Source: Hirudo medicinalis (lineage: Eukaryota > Annelida > Clitellata > Hirudinida > Hirudinidae). Taken from it: DNA of 26,401 nucleotides. Position numbers and translations under genes: made by a program. The stretch spans positions 60,727 through 87,127 of the forward strand of contig MPNW01000405.1 in assembly GCA_011800805.1 (NCBI GenBank), given 5' to 3'. Below are positions 16,931 to 26,194 of this stretch, in pieces; the first letter of the stretch is position 1, and the number at the start of each line of letters is the position of its first letter. The notes under the pieces are model-generated. The model ran no database searches and was not told where the DNA came from. It worked only from the letters and a program-made list of their open reading frames with translations.

Positions 16931-17298
16931 TTCCATTTGAAGGATGTATAATTATTTTTATAAATAATTTTCAGGACATGAAGCTTTTCTACGTAAAAAT
17001 GAGTTTTTGGTTGAAAATAGATGTCATCCTAATTTATGCCTCGTCAGCTGCTTCTTGGTGACTTCTTTCTGTTACTTTGCCAAATCCATTTATCAATCAA
17101 CTCCACTCAACCCGGCAACTCCACTCCAGGTAATCGCTTATTTGCACTTCCAGGCGAACCAAAGTACGGCTGAATGCAAAAGAGTTTGAGGAAGCGATGA
17201 CGCGTGACGTGATGACGCCGATGTGGTTCTGGGCAGACAAACAACATTAATTCGGACAAAGTTTGTCCCGGTTGGAGCAGAGTCAGTTTCGAAACGGT

Positions 17299-19713
17299 TT
17301 AACCTTTCCACTTCTTCCCGAAAACGATTTTCTTAAACGCCACTCGGAAGTCGACATTGAAGATGGTGTAAATGACAGGATTCAAACCGCTGTTCAGGTA
17401 ACCTAACCAGGCTATTATGCTTTCAACGATGGGGGGCATGTAGCAACTAGTGCCACAGAAGGGCATGACCAGGGCAGTGATGAAGAAGGGAAGCCAGCAG
17501 ACGACAAACGAGCCGGTTATGATCGCCAAAGTTCTGGCAGCCTTCCTCTCCCTGGCCTGCTCCCTCTTCTCCCTGGCCCTCCTTTCTTTGGCCTGCCTCG
17601 TGGGTCGCTGTTTGCGAGAGTGAGGTCTCGGCCGGAGATGGAGATGCAAGCCCGAGTGCTGCTGACGCTGCTTGTGTCGACAGGAAGAGCTTAATTTTCC
17701 AGGTCTTTGATCATCTTTCAAGAGCGGCGGTTGCGATGAGAACTGGATGGAGTTGTGACGAGAGCGTGGAAGAGCGGACTGGATGAGGGGATCGCTCGTT
17801 TTCAGGAATTCAGTCGAATGGAGCCTCTTGTTGCTGCTGTTGTTGTTGGTGAAGTCGTCTGCTTTGTCGTTGGTGTCAGTTTCGTCGTCACCGTCGTCTG
17901 CAGTTTCATCGTAGAACGCCTGATCCTCACGTTCCTCATTGTGTTCCTGGAAGTCTTCAGTGGATGAGTGCAAACCAGATTCGATGGTCTGGAAAGTTAT
18001 CGATCTTTTCGGCGGACAAGTAAATTGCTTGTCGTGAGTCATTGCGTCATCAAAGTTGGCTAATTTGTACGAATCGCCTGTTGGAACGAAGTCGTTTGGT
18101 GTCTCCCTACGAGTGGGGCAAGCAGGGCTGGAGAGGCATACGTCATTGAGAGACTGCCTTTTTATTGGCCGTTTGTTTTTACGGCCTTCTTCATCGTTTT
18201 CCTTTGTTTTTAAAAAGTCGTTTTCGTCTGCTGAGTCCTCTCCAGTGTTTGCGGGGGGAGAGGGGAGCGGAAAATTAGATGGATTCATTTGAGGAGACGA
18301 GCTTCCGTCCGCCATCTCATTAGGTGGTGCAGCTTCTCCAAATTCCGTTGTCGCGGACTCTTTTCCAACTTCGTTTCGAGTCGTCGCGACTCCCCTCTGC
18401 GACTGGATAAGCTGACCGAGCGACTCGCAGGAGACGTCGGCGACATCGGTTGATTTTTGATCTGCCGACGCAGACGTCAAAGTGGTCATGGCTGTAGCGC
18501 TGGTGGCAAAAGAAGGAAGGAAAATTTGCGTGGATTGATTTGTTGGCGTCAGCGAGAGACAGGACACCTCGTTAAGGTCATTAGTCAGAAGTTTCATGTC
18601 CGTACTGAGTCCGGACTTGAGTTCTTTCGAATATTGTTTATTGAGACCATTCTTCTCCTGAGCTCTTGCTTTGCAACAGAGACAAGCCCAAATGCCTACT
18701 CTTCGCTTCTTTATATTTGCGGGCTGAAGGTCAGACTTGGATCTGCTGAACTCGGGACTCTGTTGTTGATTTAAGAATTGATTTGAGGTTAGACTTCCGT
18801 CAAGACAGCCCTCGTCCGTGCTTTCTCCAACTTTCTGTCCGTCGTCACTAATGAATGACGTTTTGTTGCCTGAAAATTGTTTCTTCCTGATACGACGTCT
18901 GGCCACTCTGTACACCTTGGCGTAAATGATGACTATGGCAATCAGCGGTATAAAGAAGGCTGCCATTGTAGAGTACACGGTATAACCCCAATCCTGACTG
19001 ATCTTGCAAACACCCGTATCATCAGGATTGTTGAAGGACTTTAGAGATGAACCTGTCCTCGGTTGAACCGCTGGTTCCCTCAAGTTTTCTGCTGCTTGAT
19101 CGAGAGAATGGTTTTGAACGTTTGCCTGCTGCTGGTTGAACCTTTGCATATTGTCGTCTGCTTCCTCGTCTTCTAAGTCGCTCCACCACACGAAGGACGA
19201 AGGAATGCAAAGTAGTGTCGACACGACCCAGCTAAGAATGATCATGAGTACGATTGGCCTTACCGGCCTGTCGTGGATGTAACTGGCCCTAGTGACTGCC
19301 CAGTATCTATCCACGGCGATTGCGAGCAGGTGGAGTATGGAAGCGGTGCAGCACAACACGTCCATGGAAATCCAGGCCTCGCACATGGCTGCTCCTAGAA
19401 CCCAACGGTGACTGACCTCTTTGATAGCCAGTATGGGCATCACCAGGCTGGCTACCAGCAAGTCTGCTACGGCCAGACTGGCTATCAAGTAGTTGGCCAC
19501 AATGCGAAGATTTCTCTCTGAGAATATGGCGGTTATGACCAATGCGTTGCCTACGATGGTTGCAAGAATGATTGAGGCGAGAATTAGAGCCACCAAAGTT
19601 GCTAGAACGATGTCCACTGGGGTCCAAACGAAAGATTGCAGGGGTTGGTGGGTCGGGGGAGAGAGGGTGGCCGGTGAGATGTTGGAGGAGTTGAATGCCA
19701 AGCTGACGTTCAT
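17299..19713 (-). CDS. Biogenic amine GPCR, 5-HT1-like, intronless, very long third loop
   Basis: One uninterrupted 804-codon frame starts at ATG 19713 (MNVSLAFNSS, with N-glycosylation sequons at N2, N8 and N11). Seven membrane segments are visible: TM1 with GNALV (about 55-59), TM2 LAVADL (about 80-85), TM3 with the amine-binding Asp D118 in SMDVLCC, DRY 135-137, TM4 with W162, TM5 about 243-266 (YSTMAAFFIP), TM6 with CWLP 739-742, and TM7 with NPVIY 778-782. C111 and C236 should form the extracellular disulfide. D118 and the TM6/TM7 motifs mark a monoamine receptor. CKISQDWGYTVYST before TM5 and the short basic tail favour a Gi-coupled 5-HT1-type serotonin receptor over dopamine or octopamine types; the ligand is inferred. 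Loop 3 (about 268-725) is low-complexity, acidic and Ser/Asn/Gln-rich. The tail has no palmitoylation Cys. It lacks coding introns, unlike the two genes to its left. Confidence 0.93.
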   Translation of the reverse strand: MNVSLAFNSSNISPATLSPPTHQPLQSFVWTPVDIVLATLVALILASIILATIVGNALVITAIFSERNLRIVANYLIASLAVADLLVASLVMPILAIKEVSHRWVLGAAMCEAWISMDVLCCTASILHLLAIAVDRYWAVTRASYIHDRPVRPIVLMIILSWVVSTLLCIPSSFVWWSDLEDEEADDNMQRFNQQQANVQNHSLDQAAENLREPAVQPRTGSSLKSFNNPDDTGVCKISQDWGYTVYSTMAAFFIPLIAIVIIYAKVYRVARRRIRKKQFSGNKTSFISDDGQKVGESTDEGCLDGSLTSNQFLNQQQSPEFSRSKSDLQPANIKKRRVGIWACLCCKARAQEKNGLNKQYSKELKSGLSTDMKLLTNDLNEVSCLSLTPTNQSTQIFLPSFATSATAMTTLTSASADQKSTDVADVSCESLGQLIQSQRGVATTRNEVGKESATTEFGEAAPPNEMADGSSSPQMNPSNFPLPSPPANTGEDSADENDFLKTKENDEEGRKNKRPIKRQSLNDVCLSSPACPTRRETPNDFVPTGDSYKLANFDDAMTHDKQFTCPPKRSITFQTIESGLHSSTEDFQEHNEEREDQAFYDETADDGDDETDTNDKADDFTNNNSSNKRLHSTEFLKTSDPLIQSALPRSRHNSIQFSSQPPLLKDDQRPGKLSSSCRHKQRQQHSGLHLHLRPRPHSRKQRPTRQAKERRAREKREQARERKAARTLAIITGSFVVCWLPFFITALVMPFCGTSCYMPPIVESIIAWLGYLNSGLNPVIYTIFNVDFRVAFKKIVFGKKWKG

Positions 19714-20382
19714 TTGAACTGCTGGGTGAGAACTTTCAGAGCTTTGGAAATAAGAATCATTTCATTAATATTATTAGTGAAATTAATAATTAATAATTTA
19801 ATAATTAATCATTAGTGAAGGATTAGTGAAATAATTGAAATGAGGGCAGTAAGTGCAATAAAAATTAAAGTTAACAAAATCAATATATAATATTTTTTTT
19901 TTGCAAAAGGTTTTGAATCGAAGCGACATTTGCGATTATGTGCAGTGATTAACGCAATATTGCAGACCAAGAGCCCAAGAGTTCAAGGTTGTATTTTCTG
20001 TCAAAAGTTCAAACCTTATGAAATATTGTTTTTGTTGCGAACAACAGATTTAAAGGGAATGATGCTTTGTTGTTTCATTCTTTATTTTTTTTTTATTTAT
20101 TGAATTTCCAAGGCGCAAAAAATCAAGTCATCATCGTGGAATGGAAGCATTGTGCTTTGTTATTAATCCCTTGTGGGCGTCCAATTTAATCAAAAAAGGA
20201 AGAAAAATTGCGTGAGTGCCACTGGATTTCAGAATGAGAATTCACTACGATTAAAACATTTTTTACTACAGGTTTCATTTTCTGTATTTTTTTTTAAATT
20301 TATTATTTCAAACTCAATACGCAAATAAATATGGCCCCTGAAATGATCATGTCGTTCTTTGTCACCAAAGACTTCACGTGAC
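19714..20382. other. AT-rich 5' flank of the amine receptor gene
   Basis: Presumed 5'UTR and promoter side for the minus-strand receptor. It has poly-A and poly-T runs and one tRNA-like remnant. No TATA box or splice acceptor can be assigned with confidence. Confidence 0.45.
19938..19990 (+). repeat. Decayed tRNA-derived SINE-like sequence
   Basis: TATGTGCAGTGATTAACGCA is close to a tRNA A-box with D-loop, and GAGTTCAAGG, at normal tRNA spacing, is close to a B-box. The intervening GCAGACCAAGAGCCC also looks tRNA-like. No acceptor stem or tail is identifiable. Confidence 0.4.
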
Positions 20383-20470
20383 CACATCAATATGTAGATA
20401 AGTATTATCACGCCATATCAACATGTAGATAAGTATTATCACGCCATATCAATATGCAGATAATTATTAT
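20383..20470. repeat. 31-bp tandem repeat, about 2.7 copies
   Basis: The unit ATATCAACATGTAGATAAGT continues into ATTATCACGCC. Each of the first two copies contains the inverted repeat GATAA-GTA-TTATC; the third has diverged to GATAATTATTATG. Confidence 0.9.
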
Positions 20471-20488
20471 GCAGTGGGTAATAATTAG

Positions 20489-20928
20489 TGGAAGTTTATT
20501 TGTTGTGCAGTTGAACAGAATTGTAACAAACAGACTGATGCAGAAGAACAAAGTGGGGAGGACAACAGTCAAAGTACAGAGCCAGAGCCGCAGCAAAAGA
20601 AACCACGACTGATGCTGACTTGTAATGATTTAGAATCTGAGTCTGAAGACGACATGACTGGGTGCCATTGTTGACAGCGAATTGCAAAAGTACCGAGAAG
20701 ATCCAAAAATTCCGGAGTCACAAGATTCTCTGCTTTGGTGGAAAGTTAATGCGTCGTTTTCCGAAATTGACATCTTTTGTTCGTAAGGTATCATGCATAC
20801 CAGCCACATATGTACCACGTGAGACTGTTCAGCACATCCGATTACATTGTGAATGAACTGCATCTTTAACTCCTGACAGTATGAAGAAGTTAGTCTGCTC
20901 AAAAGACTGGTCGAAATCTATGAAATGA
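20489..20928 (+). mobile_element. hAT transposase C-terminal fossil, frameshifted
   Basis: Three or more frames join to a hAT dimerisation region. An acidic linker (QQKKPRLMLTCNDLESESED) is followed by SELQKYREDPKIPES then DSLLWWKVNASFSEID (about 20672-20780). A frame change gives RFPKLTSFVRKVSCIPATYV near 20757-20815, and further shifts give VFSTSDYIVNE and LTPDSMKKLV. The order ELxKY, LxWWK, CIPATxxP, VFS is diagnostic of hAT transposases such as ZBED-type elements. Several frameshifts make it inactive. The N-terminal BED finger and catalytic part are absent, so this is a 5'-truncated relic. Confidence 0.85.
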
Positions 20929-21469
20929 ATGAGTGAACTGAACATTAGCAGCAATTTTAGTTTTTCCTGGCTTATTAAACAAAATTGATAAAATCAAACC
21001 ACTTAGTCAGTGGATTAAATTCGATTGTCAATTTGTTACCAATTTAGTCGGGTTTTAACTATTAATTAATCGTTAATTATTTTACGATTAGTTGTTAAAG
21101 AAATCATTAATCGTTAACACCCTTAATTATAACCAAAGATCAAGTAAACGCTTCTATGAAATTTAATTGCTAAACATTCCATCAAGGAATAAGACTTAAA
21201 TCAATTGTTTCTTACAATTTTATTTTTAAAGTATTTTAGATTGTTTATTAAAAATGTTTATTAGTCTTATTTGACCAATTATTTAACGTCAGAAACGACA
21301 AGTGGACATTGCTATTCTCAACAACAAGTGCAAGGAAATAATTGCAAATGATTACAAAACAATAAAAATAATTAGTGATAAACAAAAGACACAGAAAAAC
21401 TCGCAGGACGTGGCTTATAAAAGTTGAAACAGTCCAATTATCAAACAACTCAATTCTCCTTGGAGAACT
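20929..21469. other. AT-rich flank, possible hAT 3' terminus
   Basis: After the transposase relic there are repeated TTAATCGTTAA-like motifs (21060-21120) ending CGTTAACACCCTTA near 21112-21125. This resembles a hAT subterminal region and inverted terminus, but I found no matching 5' end. Nothing else is recognised. Confidence 0.3.
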
Positions 21470-21684
21470 GAAATTCTGAAATGTTGAAATGTTGAAATGT
21501 TGAAAATGTGGAAATACTAAAATGTTGAAATGCTGAAATATTGAAATTCTGAAATGTTGAAATACTAAAATGTTGAAGTGTTGAAGTGTTGAAATGTTGA
21601 AATGTTGAAATGTTGAAATGCTGAAATGTTAAAGTGTTAAAATGTTGAAATGTTAAAGTGTTGAAGTGTTGAAATGTTGAAATG
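21470..21684. repeat. AAATGTTG octamer minisatellite
   Basis: About 26 degenerate 8-bp units (AAATGTTG, with variants AAATGCTG, AAGTGTTG, AAATACTA) run head to tail. Confidence 0.95.
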
Positions 21685-22314
21685 CAGCCTGGAAAGAGAA
21701 GTAATAAAAGTCAAAGTTGATTGCATCTCCTGTTTATCGTTCCAAGTGTCACAGCGCACAACTGGCATTTGCGAGGGGATGCTTTGAGATTCTAATCTAA
21801 ATTAGGTCATTGTTCTCCATTTCCGATCAAACTTTTATTTGTTTTTTTTTATTTGTTTAAAAAAACTTTTAGGATGTTTTAACTTTAAAATGTTGAAAAT
21901 ATTCTGGTGAGGGCATTATAATCACGAGAGAACAGAAAAAGAACAACTTGTAAACTATGTATTCGATAGATATTTAACAGGTTATTGATTATAATATTAA
22001 ATTAGTTGAAGATGGAAATGGTAGCAAGAAAACAACACGAATAATACGCTTTTCCTACACGTTAAATGTATTTCTATGCGTAATGAAAGCAATTTTATTA
22101 TGGTTGGATGTTCAATAAATGATTTATAGAGTTTATTTATGTTTCGGCATGATTTAAGAAGAGCAGAAGTCATCCATGGCTGCTTGCAGCTACGAGAAGT
22201 ACCAGAATGAGAGATTACAGGAAAACATTCATTATGTAATCTTAAATATTGGAAATAAAATTTGAGTGGGCCAAACAGGGATCATCAACTGCACAGTTAT
22301 TGTAAACTGTCCAA
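21685..22314. other. AT-rich spacer
   Basis: No coding frame, RNA gene or repeat family is recognised between the octamer array and the LINE endonuclease relic. Confidence 0.5.
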
Positions 22315-22720
22315 TCACGTAAAGCCCAATAAGTTACTACATTTATTTTTACAATGAATATTATTAAGTCGATATTGCTTAGACTTAATGTATAACTTAT
22401 CATAATTAATAGGTATTTGTAAAAATATTGAAAAGTGATCAGAAATATTGTCAATAAGAATTTTAGATGTGCAGTTGCAAAGTGGGAAATTTGTGAGAAT
22501 ATTGTCTATTGTAGTTTGAGAGTTTACTCCAATAACTTGGAGTGATCCAAGTGGGTTTAATAAAGATATGTACAAAAGAACATGAGGCCACGTTGTCATA
22601 GAATTAAGATGAGCCCCGATGAAGAGAGGCAGTTCTTGAGATGAATGTTAAAAATCACCAAGCAAAAAAGTCATTCAACTTTTCATTGGTTTCCTCCTCA
22701 AACTCGATTAACCTTCCATT
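22315..22720 (-). mobile_element. LINE apurinic endonuclease-domain relic
   Basis: The minus strand reads an APE-type LINE endonuclease C-terminus. LLGDF followed by NIHLKN (GDFN catalytic motif, about 22641-22665) is split by a one-base insertion. The frame 22599-22315 then gives SLLNPLGSLQVIG, TTIDNILTNFP and the catalytic ISDHFSIF near 22421-22450. Motif order and spacing match ORF2 endonucleases of CR1/L2/Jockey-like elements. No RT follows downstream on this strand, so it is a truncated fragment. Confidence 0.8.
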
Positions 22721-23390
22721 AACTTCACGGGCATTGGGAATTTGGATTGAGGAGAGGCCAAGTGGGAGAATGGTTCACTCGGACGGGGTAAGCACCAGGG
22801 CAAGCACCCACCCACCTTGTGTTCAATCCAGCGGAAAACATAAATGCCGTACATCGGTATAATTCAATATCTCGACGGTCAGAGTTCAAATCATTGGACG
22901 GAAAGATAAGATTTACTCACATTGGGTGGTTTCGCTTTCATTTATTCGTTGATTAATTAATTATTATTATTGCTGATGTTGTCATTAAATTATCATTATC
23001 ATTATCATGGTGCCATTTATAAAAGTAATAAATAAGTATTCAATTTAATTAAATAAATTTATAACTAAATCTGAATCTTAAATCACATTTTGAATTTCAA
23101 AAATTCATCCTCTTCGTCGACATCGTCATCGCCACCATCGCCATCATCATCATCGTCATCGACCTCCCCATCCTCCACGTGAGAAATAAATAAACTAAAG
23201 TAAAAATAGAACAAATATAATTATAGCATAATTATTAATCAAACCATCACGACCAATGAGCGCCCTCCAGGAATGTTTACAGATGATCACCACGGGAACG
23301 AAGAATCTTATCGGACCCTGATCCACCACGGCACGTCTCATGAAATATGGCACGTCCAAGGCTTCGAAATATCACGGATAGGTGGTCGGA
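22721..23390. other. Spacer with small TCG/CAT repeat
   Basis: A TCG/CAT/CCA-rich run lies at about 23108-23165. A B-box-like GTTCAAATC at about 22886 has no convincing A-box. No gene is recognised. Confidence 0.45.
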
Positions 23391-23612
23391 TGGATGTATG
23401 GATGGACGGGTGAATGGAGTGATTGACGAATAGATGGGTGGATGATTAAACTGATGGAAAGAATAATGGATGAATTGATGGATGAACAGATGGATGGATA
23501 GATGACATGATGGATGAGTAAATGATTAGAGAGGTTAATGAATAAACTAATTGATGGATATTTGGAAGGAAGGATGGATGGATGGATAGATGGATGGATG
23601 GATGGAAGAGAT
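23391..23612. repeat. Degenerate (GGAT)n repeat
   Basis: GGATGGAT and GATGAATG-type tetranucleotide units are decayed in the middle and nearly perfect at about 23570-23605. Confidence 0.93.
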
Positions 23613-23948
23613 CTAATTCAACATTCTAGGATTGTTTATTCCAATAAAAAGAACAGCACGAGGTCTGATATATGACTTTGGATGAGCGCAAACGAATTAC
23701 AGCTAGAATTATTAGAATATCCTGTGGTGAATTTATTGAATTAAAAGAAGACTAATAATAATAATGCACTAATCATACTTTATAATATTATAACAACATC
23801 ACAATAATTATGCAATAAATTATGTCTTATAATATTGCAGATTAATCCTGTTTATTCCACGTTCAGATTTTGTTCCAAGGCGAGATTTTTAAATATTCTG
23901 TAATTAATTCAGGTGGATGACGTCTGAAGAATTACACGAAGTCCAAGA
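23613..23948. other. AT-rich spacer
   Basis: No coding frame, RNA gene or recognised repeat. Confidence 0.5.
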
Positions 23949-24060
23949 ATATTATGCTTGTTATGTGTTATGATTATTATGCTTGTTATGTGTTATGATT
24001 ATTATGCTTGTCATGTGTTATGATTATTATGCTTGTTATGTGTTATGATTATTATGCTTG
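23949..24060. repeat. 25-bp tandem repeat, about 4.4 copies
   Basis: The unit ATTATTATGCTTGTTATGTG + TTATG is nearly perfect, with a single T-to-C change in the third copy (CTTGTCATG). The high identity suggests recent expansion. Confidence 0.95.
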
Positions 24061-24114
24061 GGTGTGGAAGGTGTGTTCATATGCTTGCTTGTGTAATTTG
24101 GTGACGATAACAAA

Positions 24115-24205
24115 ACTTGATTCACAGGTATATTTTTAGGAATACAGGTCGATTTTCATTAACATAATAATTACTGCTGGCTAAATATTTACTTACTATA
24201 ATTAT
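24115..24205. repeat. Left copy of long direct repeat around retroelement
   Basis: Starts ACTTGATTC and shares GTATATTTTT, ATTTTCATTAACATA, a short GCTGG/GCCGGGTACT block, TAAATATTTA and TTTACTATAATTA-like blocks in the same order as 25921-26022. Confidence 0.7.
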
Positions 24206-24563
24206 TACAGATTAAGAAACTCTGAGACTGAAATAGGAAATCATCAGAGGAGTGATTCCGTCTTTAAGCGTTTTGGCCCTGATTTCCTGATGCTTTCTGG
24301 GGTTGGGCCGCACCGTTGATGAGCCGGGTGTCCCTCCTGGATTGTCTCACCTCCGTGCACCTGTCCTACAATAAATGACCTTCCTTTCCCCTTTCTCCGT
24401 GCACGCTTTTTTTCGAACTGAGAGTCGGCCTCCGTTGCGCTGTTTATAAAGGCCTAGCGTGCACCGACTTGAGAAGAGACTCTTGTTTTCCTGCCATTGA
24501 CTGCTCGATGGAAACACGCTACTGGCAGTTCTTCTTTTTGTCCACAGTCAAAGGGACTCCGTT

Positions 24564-25893
24564 TCAGCCGCTGTGGACATTCTTTTCATTATTTTGCTTC
24601 TTTCTCTGCTTGGTAGACCAATTTCTCTGAGGAAGGAAGTAACTGGACCTGCCAACTATTCCTCGTGCTCCAACTTCAATGGCGAAGAAGTGAACTCTAT
24701 ACCCTTTGTCCATCAGATCCATCGTGAGCTCGGAGTACTTGTCTTCTTTGAGCACATTGCTTAGCTCCATTCTGTTTTCTCAATGAATAGTCACCTCCAC
24801 CAAGATGACGGTGTCTGTCTTCGTGGAATTATTGCGTTATCATGCCATTATTGCGTCTGGCACCACTCTCCTGAATCACCTGAGGATAGTGTCTCATTCC
24901 TCCGATGTCGTAAACTCCTTGGAGTTTTGCACCTGCTCCTGATATACTGTGTATACCGACCTTGAGCCAAGGCTTATTTAAAGCTTGATAAAACATGCCG
25001 AAGCTTCTGGACCTTTCCATAGGGCACACACCTGGTGTCTTCTATCAATCCCCATTTCCGCAGGTTGTCACGAGAGGCCTGTTGGTCATATAGGGAGCTG
25101 ATCACAAAAGAACTTTTTTTTACTTTTCTATTTCCTCTTTGGCATTGAAATTCCCCCCAGATCTGAACAGTGGCTTAGATCCACGGATTGTGCTGTCCGT
25201 GGAGTCGTTAATCATCAACTGCTTTCTGATCTTGCTGACTCTGAATTCTTCGACGATGGAACTGAATGGCATTTTTAGTTTCGCGCTCCTGCTATAGAGG
25301 GTGACTGAAGAAAACCCTGGAGGCACCTCCATCACAACCCTCCAGCGCTTTCAATGTAGGCAGGCTAATTTCGTACATTGTCAAGGGCCACAATAGTCTT
25401 GAGATGAGCACAAACTGTACTAGCTAACCATACCTTTAATCTTCCGGGTAGAGACACTCCACCAATTGCCTCCAAACTCTCTTTCATCATTCTCCGTGTA
25501 GCAGCTTCTTGATTTTTGTCCTTGAGGTTTTCATCAAACACTCTCCCTAGGCTCTTTACCGTCTCTTCCTGAACGGTTGGGATTCGTTGCCCCGCCACCC
25601 GAAAGAAGACATCACTGCGAACTTTCCCTCGTGTTAGGACTAAACTCCTGGATTTCGAAGTTTTGAAGGCCATTCTACTCCACTCGAGCAGGTCGTTCAT
25701 TTTGTCCAAGCTCCTCTGAACTGCCTGCTTTCTGTTCCTTACCAGTGCGGTGTCGTCCATGAACAACTTAATTGAAGACGTGCCGAGATTCTGATAAGTG
25801 CGTCCTGTCGCTGAGGGACCCTGCTGCATTTAGAAGGACCTGCAGCGCCAACGCAAAGAGACAGGGGGAGATGGCCTCATAGAGCTCACCTCA
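24564..25893 (-). mobile_element. Non-LTR retrotransposon relic: RT to restriction-like endonuclease
   Basis: Minus-strand frames, 5' to 3': ISPCLFALALQVLLNAA (RT motif before the active site, 25872-25822); a one-base shift; IKLFMDDTALV with F-M-D-D catalytic residues; FKTSKSRSLVLTRGK; PTVQEETVKSLGRVFDENLKD; then, shifted, KLKMPFSSIVEEFRV (about 25300-25240); a degenerate QGVYDIGGMRHYPQV knuckle-region remnant; VILVEVTIH-stop-ENRMELSN; and KYSELTMDLMDKGY with FAIEVGARGIVGRS. The last part is the C-terminal restriction-like endonuclease type found in R2/NeSL-related elements. The usual Trp before E-N-R is a TGA at 24780-24782. The 5' half (DNA-binding, early RT) is missing. Frameshifts and the stop make it dead. 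Confidence 0.85.
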
Positions 25894-25920
25894 TGACAAT
25901 TCCCACCTAGAGCCAGAACT

Positions 25921-26022
25921 ACTTGATTCGAAAGTATATTTTTATGAATGAGGTAAATTTTCATTAACATATTAGTTAATGCCGGGTACTGCAGGGTAAA
26001 TATTTATTTACTATAATTAATA
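25921..26022. repeat. Right copy of long direct repeat around retroelement
   Basis: Same orientation and block order as 24115-24205 (ACTTGATTC, GTATATTTTTA, ATTTTCATTAACATA, TAAATATTTA, TTTACTATAATTA), with small insertions and substitutions. It lies just outside the 5'-truncated end of the retroelement relic. Confidence 0.7.
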
Positions 26023-26194
26023 TTATGATATATAAGGCAAAGTTACATTAAATCAGGAAGAAGAACAAAATCTGAATTAAAAATATTTGTTTCAGAAATT
26101 CTTAGAATTCGCGTTTAAAATAATGCTTTGATTGAACATCCAACCACGACCTCTTCAGGAATCAACGAACCGCGACGACTGCTCATTGTTCTTT

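Larger units (their letters stand above)
16569..17298. other. Spacer and presumed 3' flank of the amine receptor gene
   Basis: This holds the CA and AT repeats listed separately. I see no AATAAA on the minus strand between 17298 and about 16930, so the receptor's poly(A) site is unassigned. Confidence 0.5.

Noticed and set aside
18056..18774. Plus-strand frames of 78 and 105 aa
   Set aside because: Antisense shadows of the amine receptor's third loop.
20630..20902. 90-aa minus-strand frame
   Set aside because: Antisense to the hAT transposase relic, which has clear family motifs on the plus strand.
24573..24965. Plus-strand frames of 63 and 60 aa
   Set aside because: Antisense to the retroelement endonuclease and knuckle regions.
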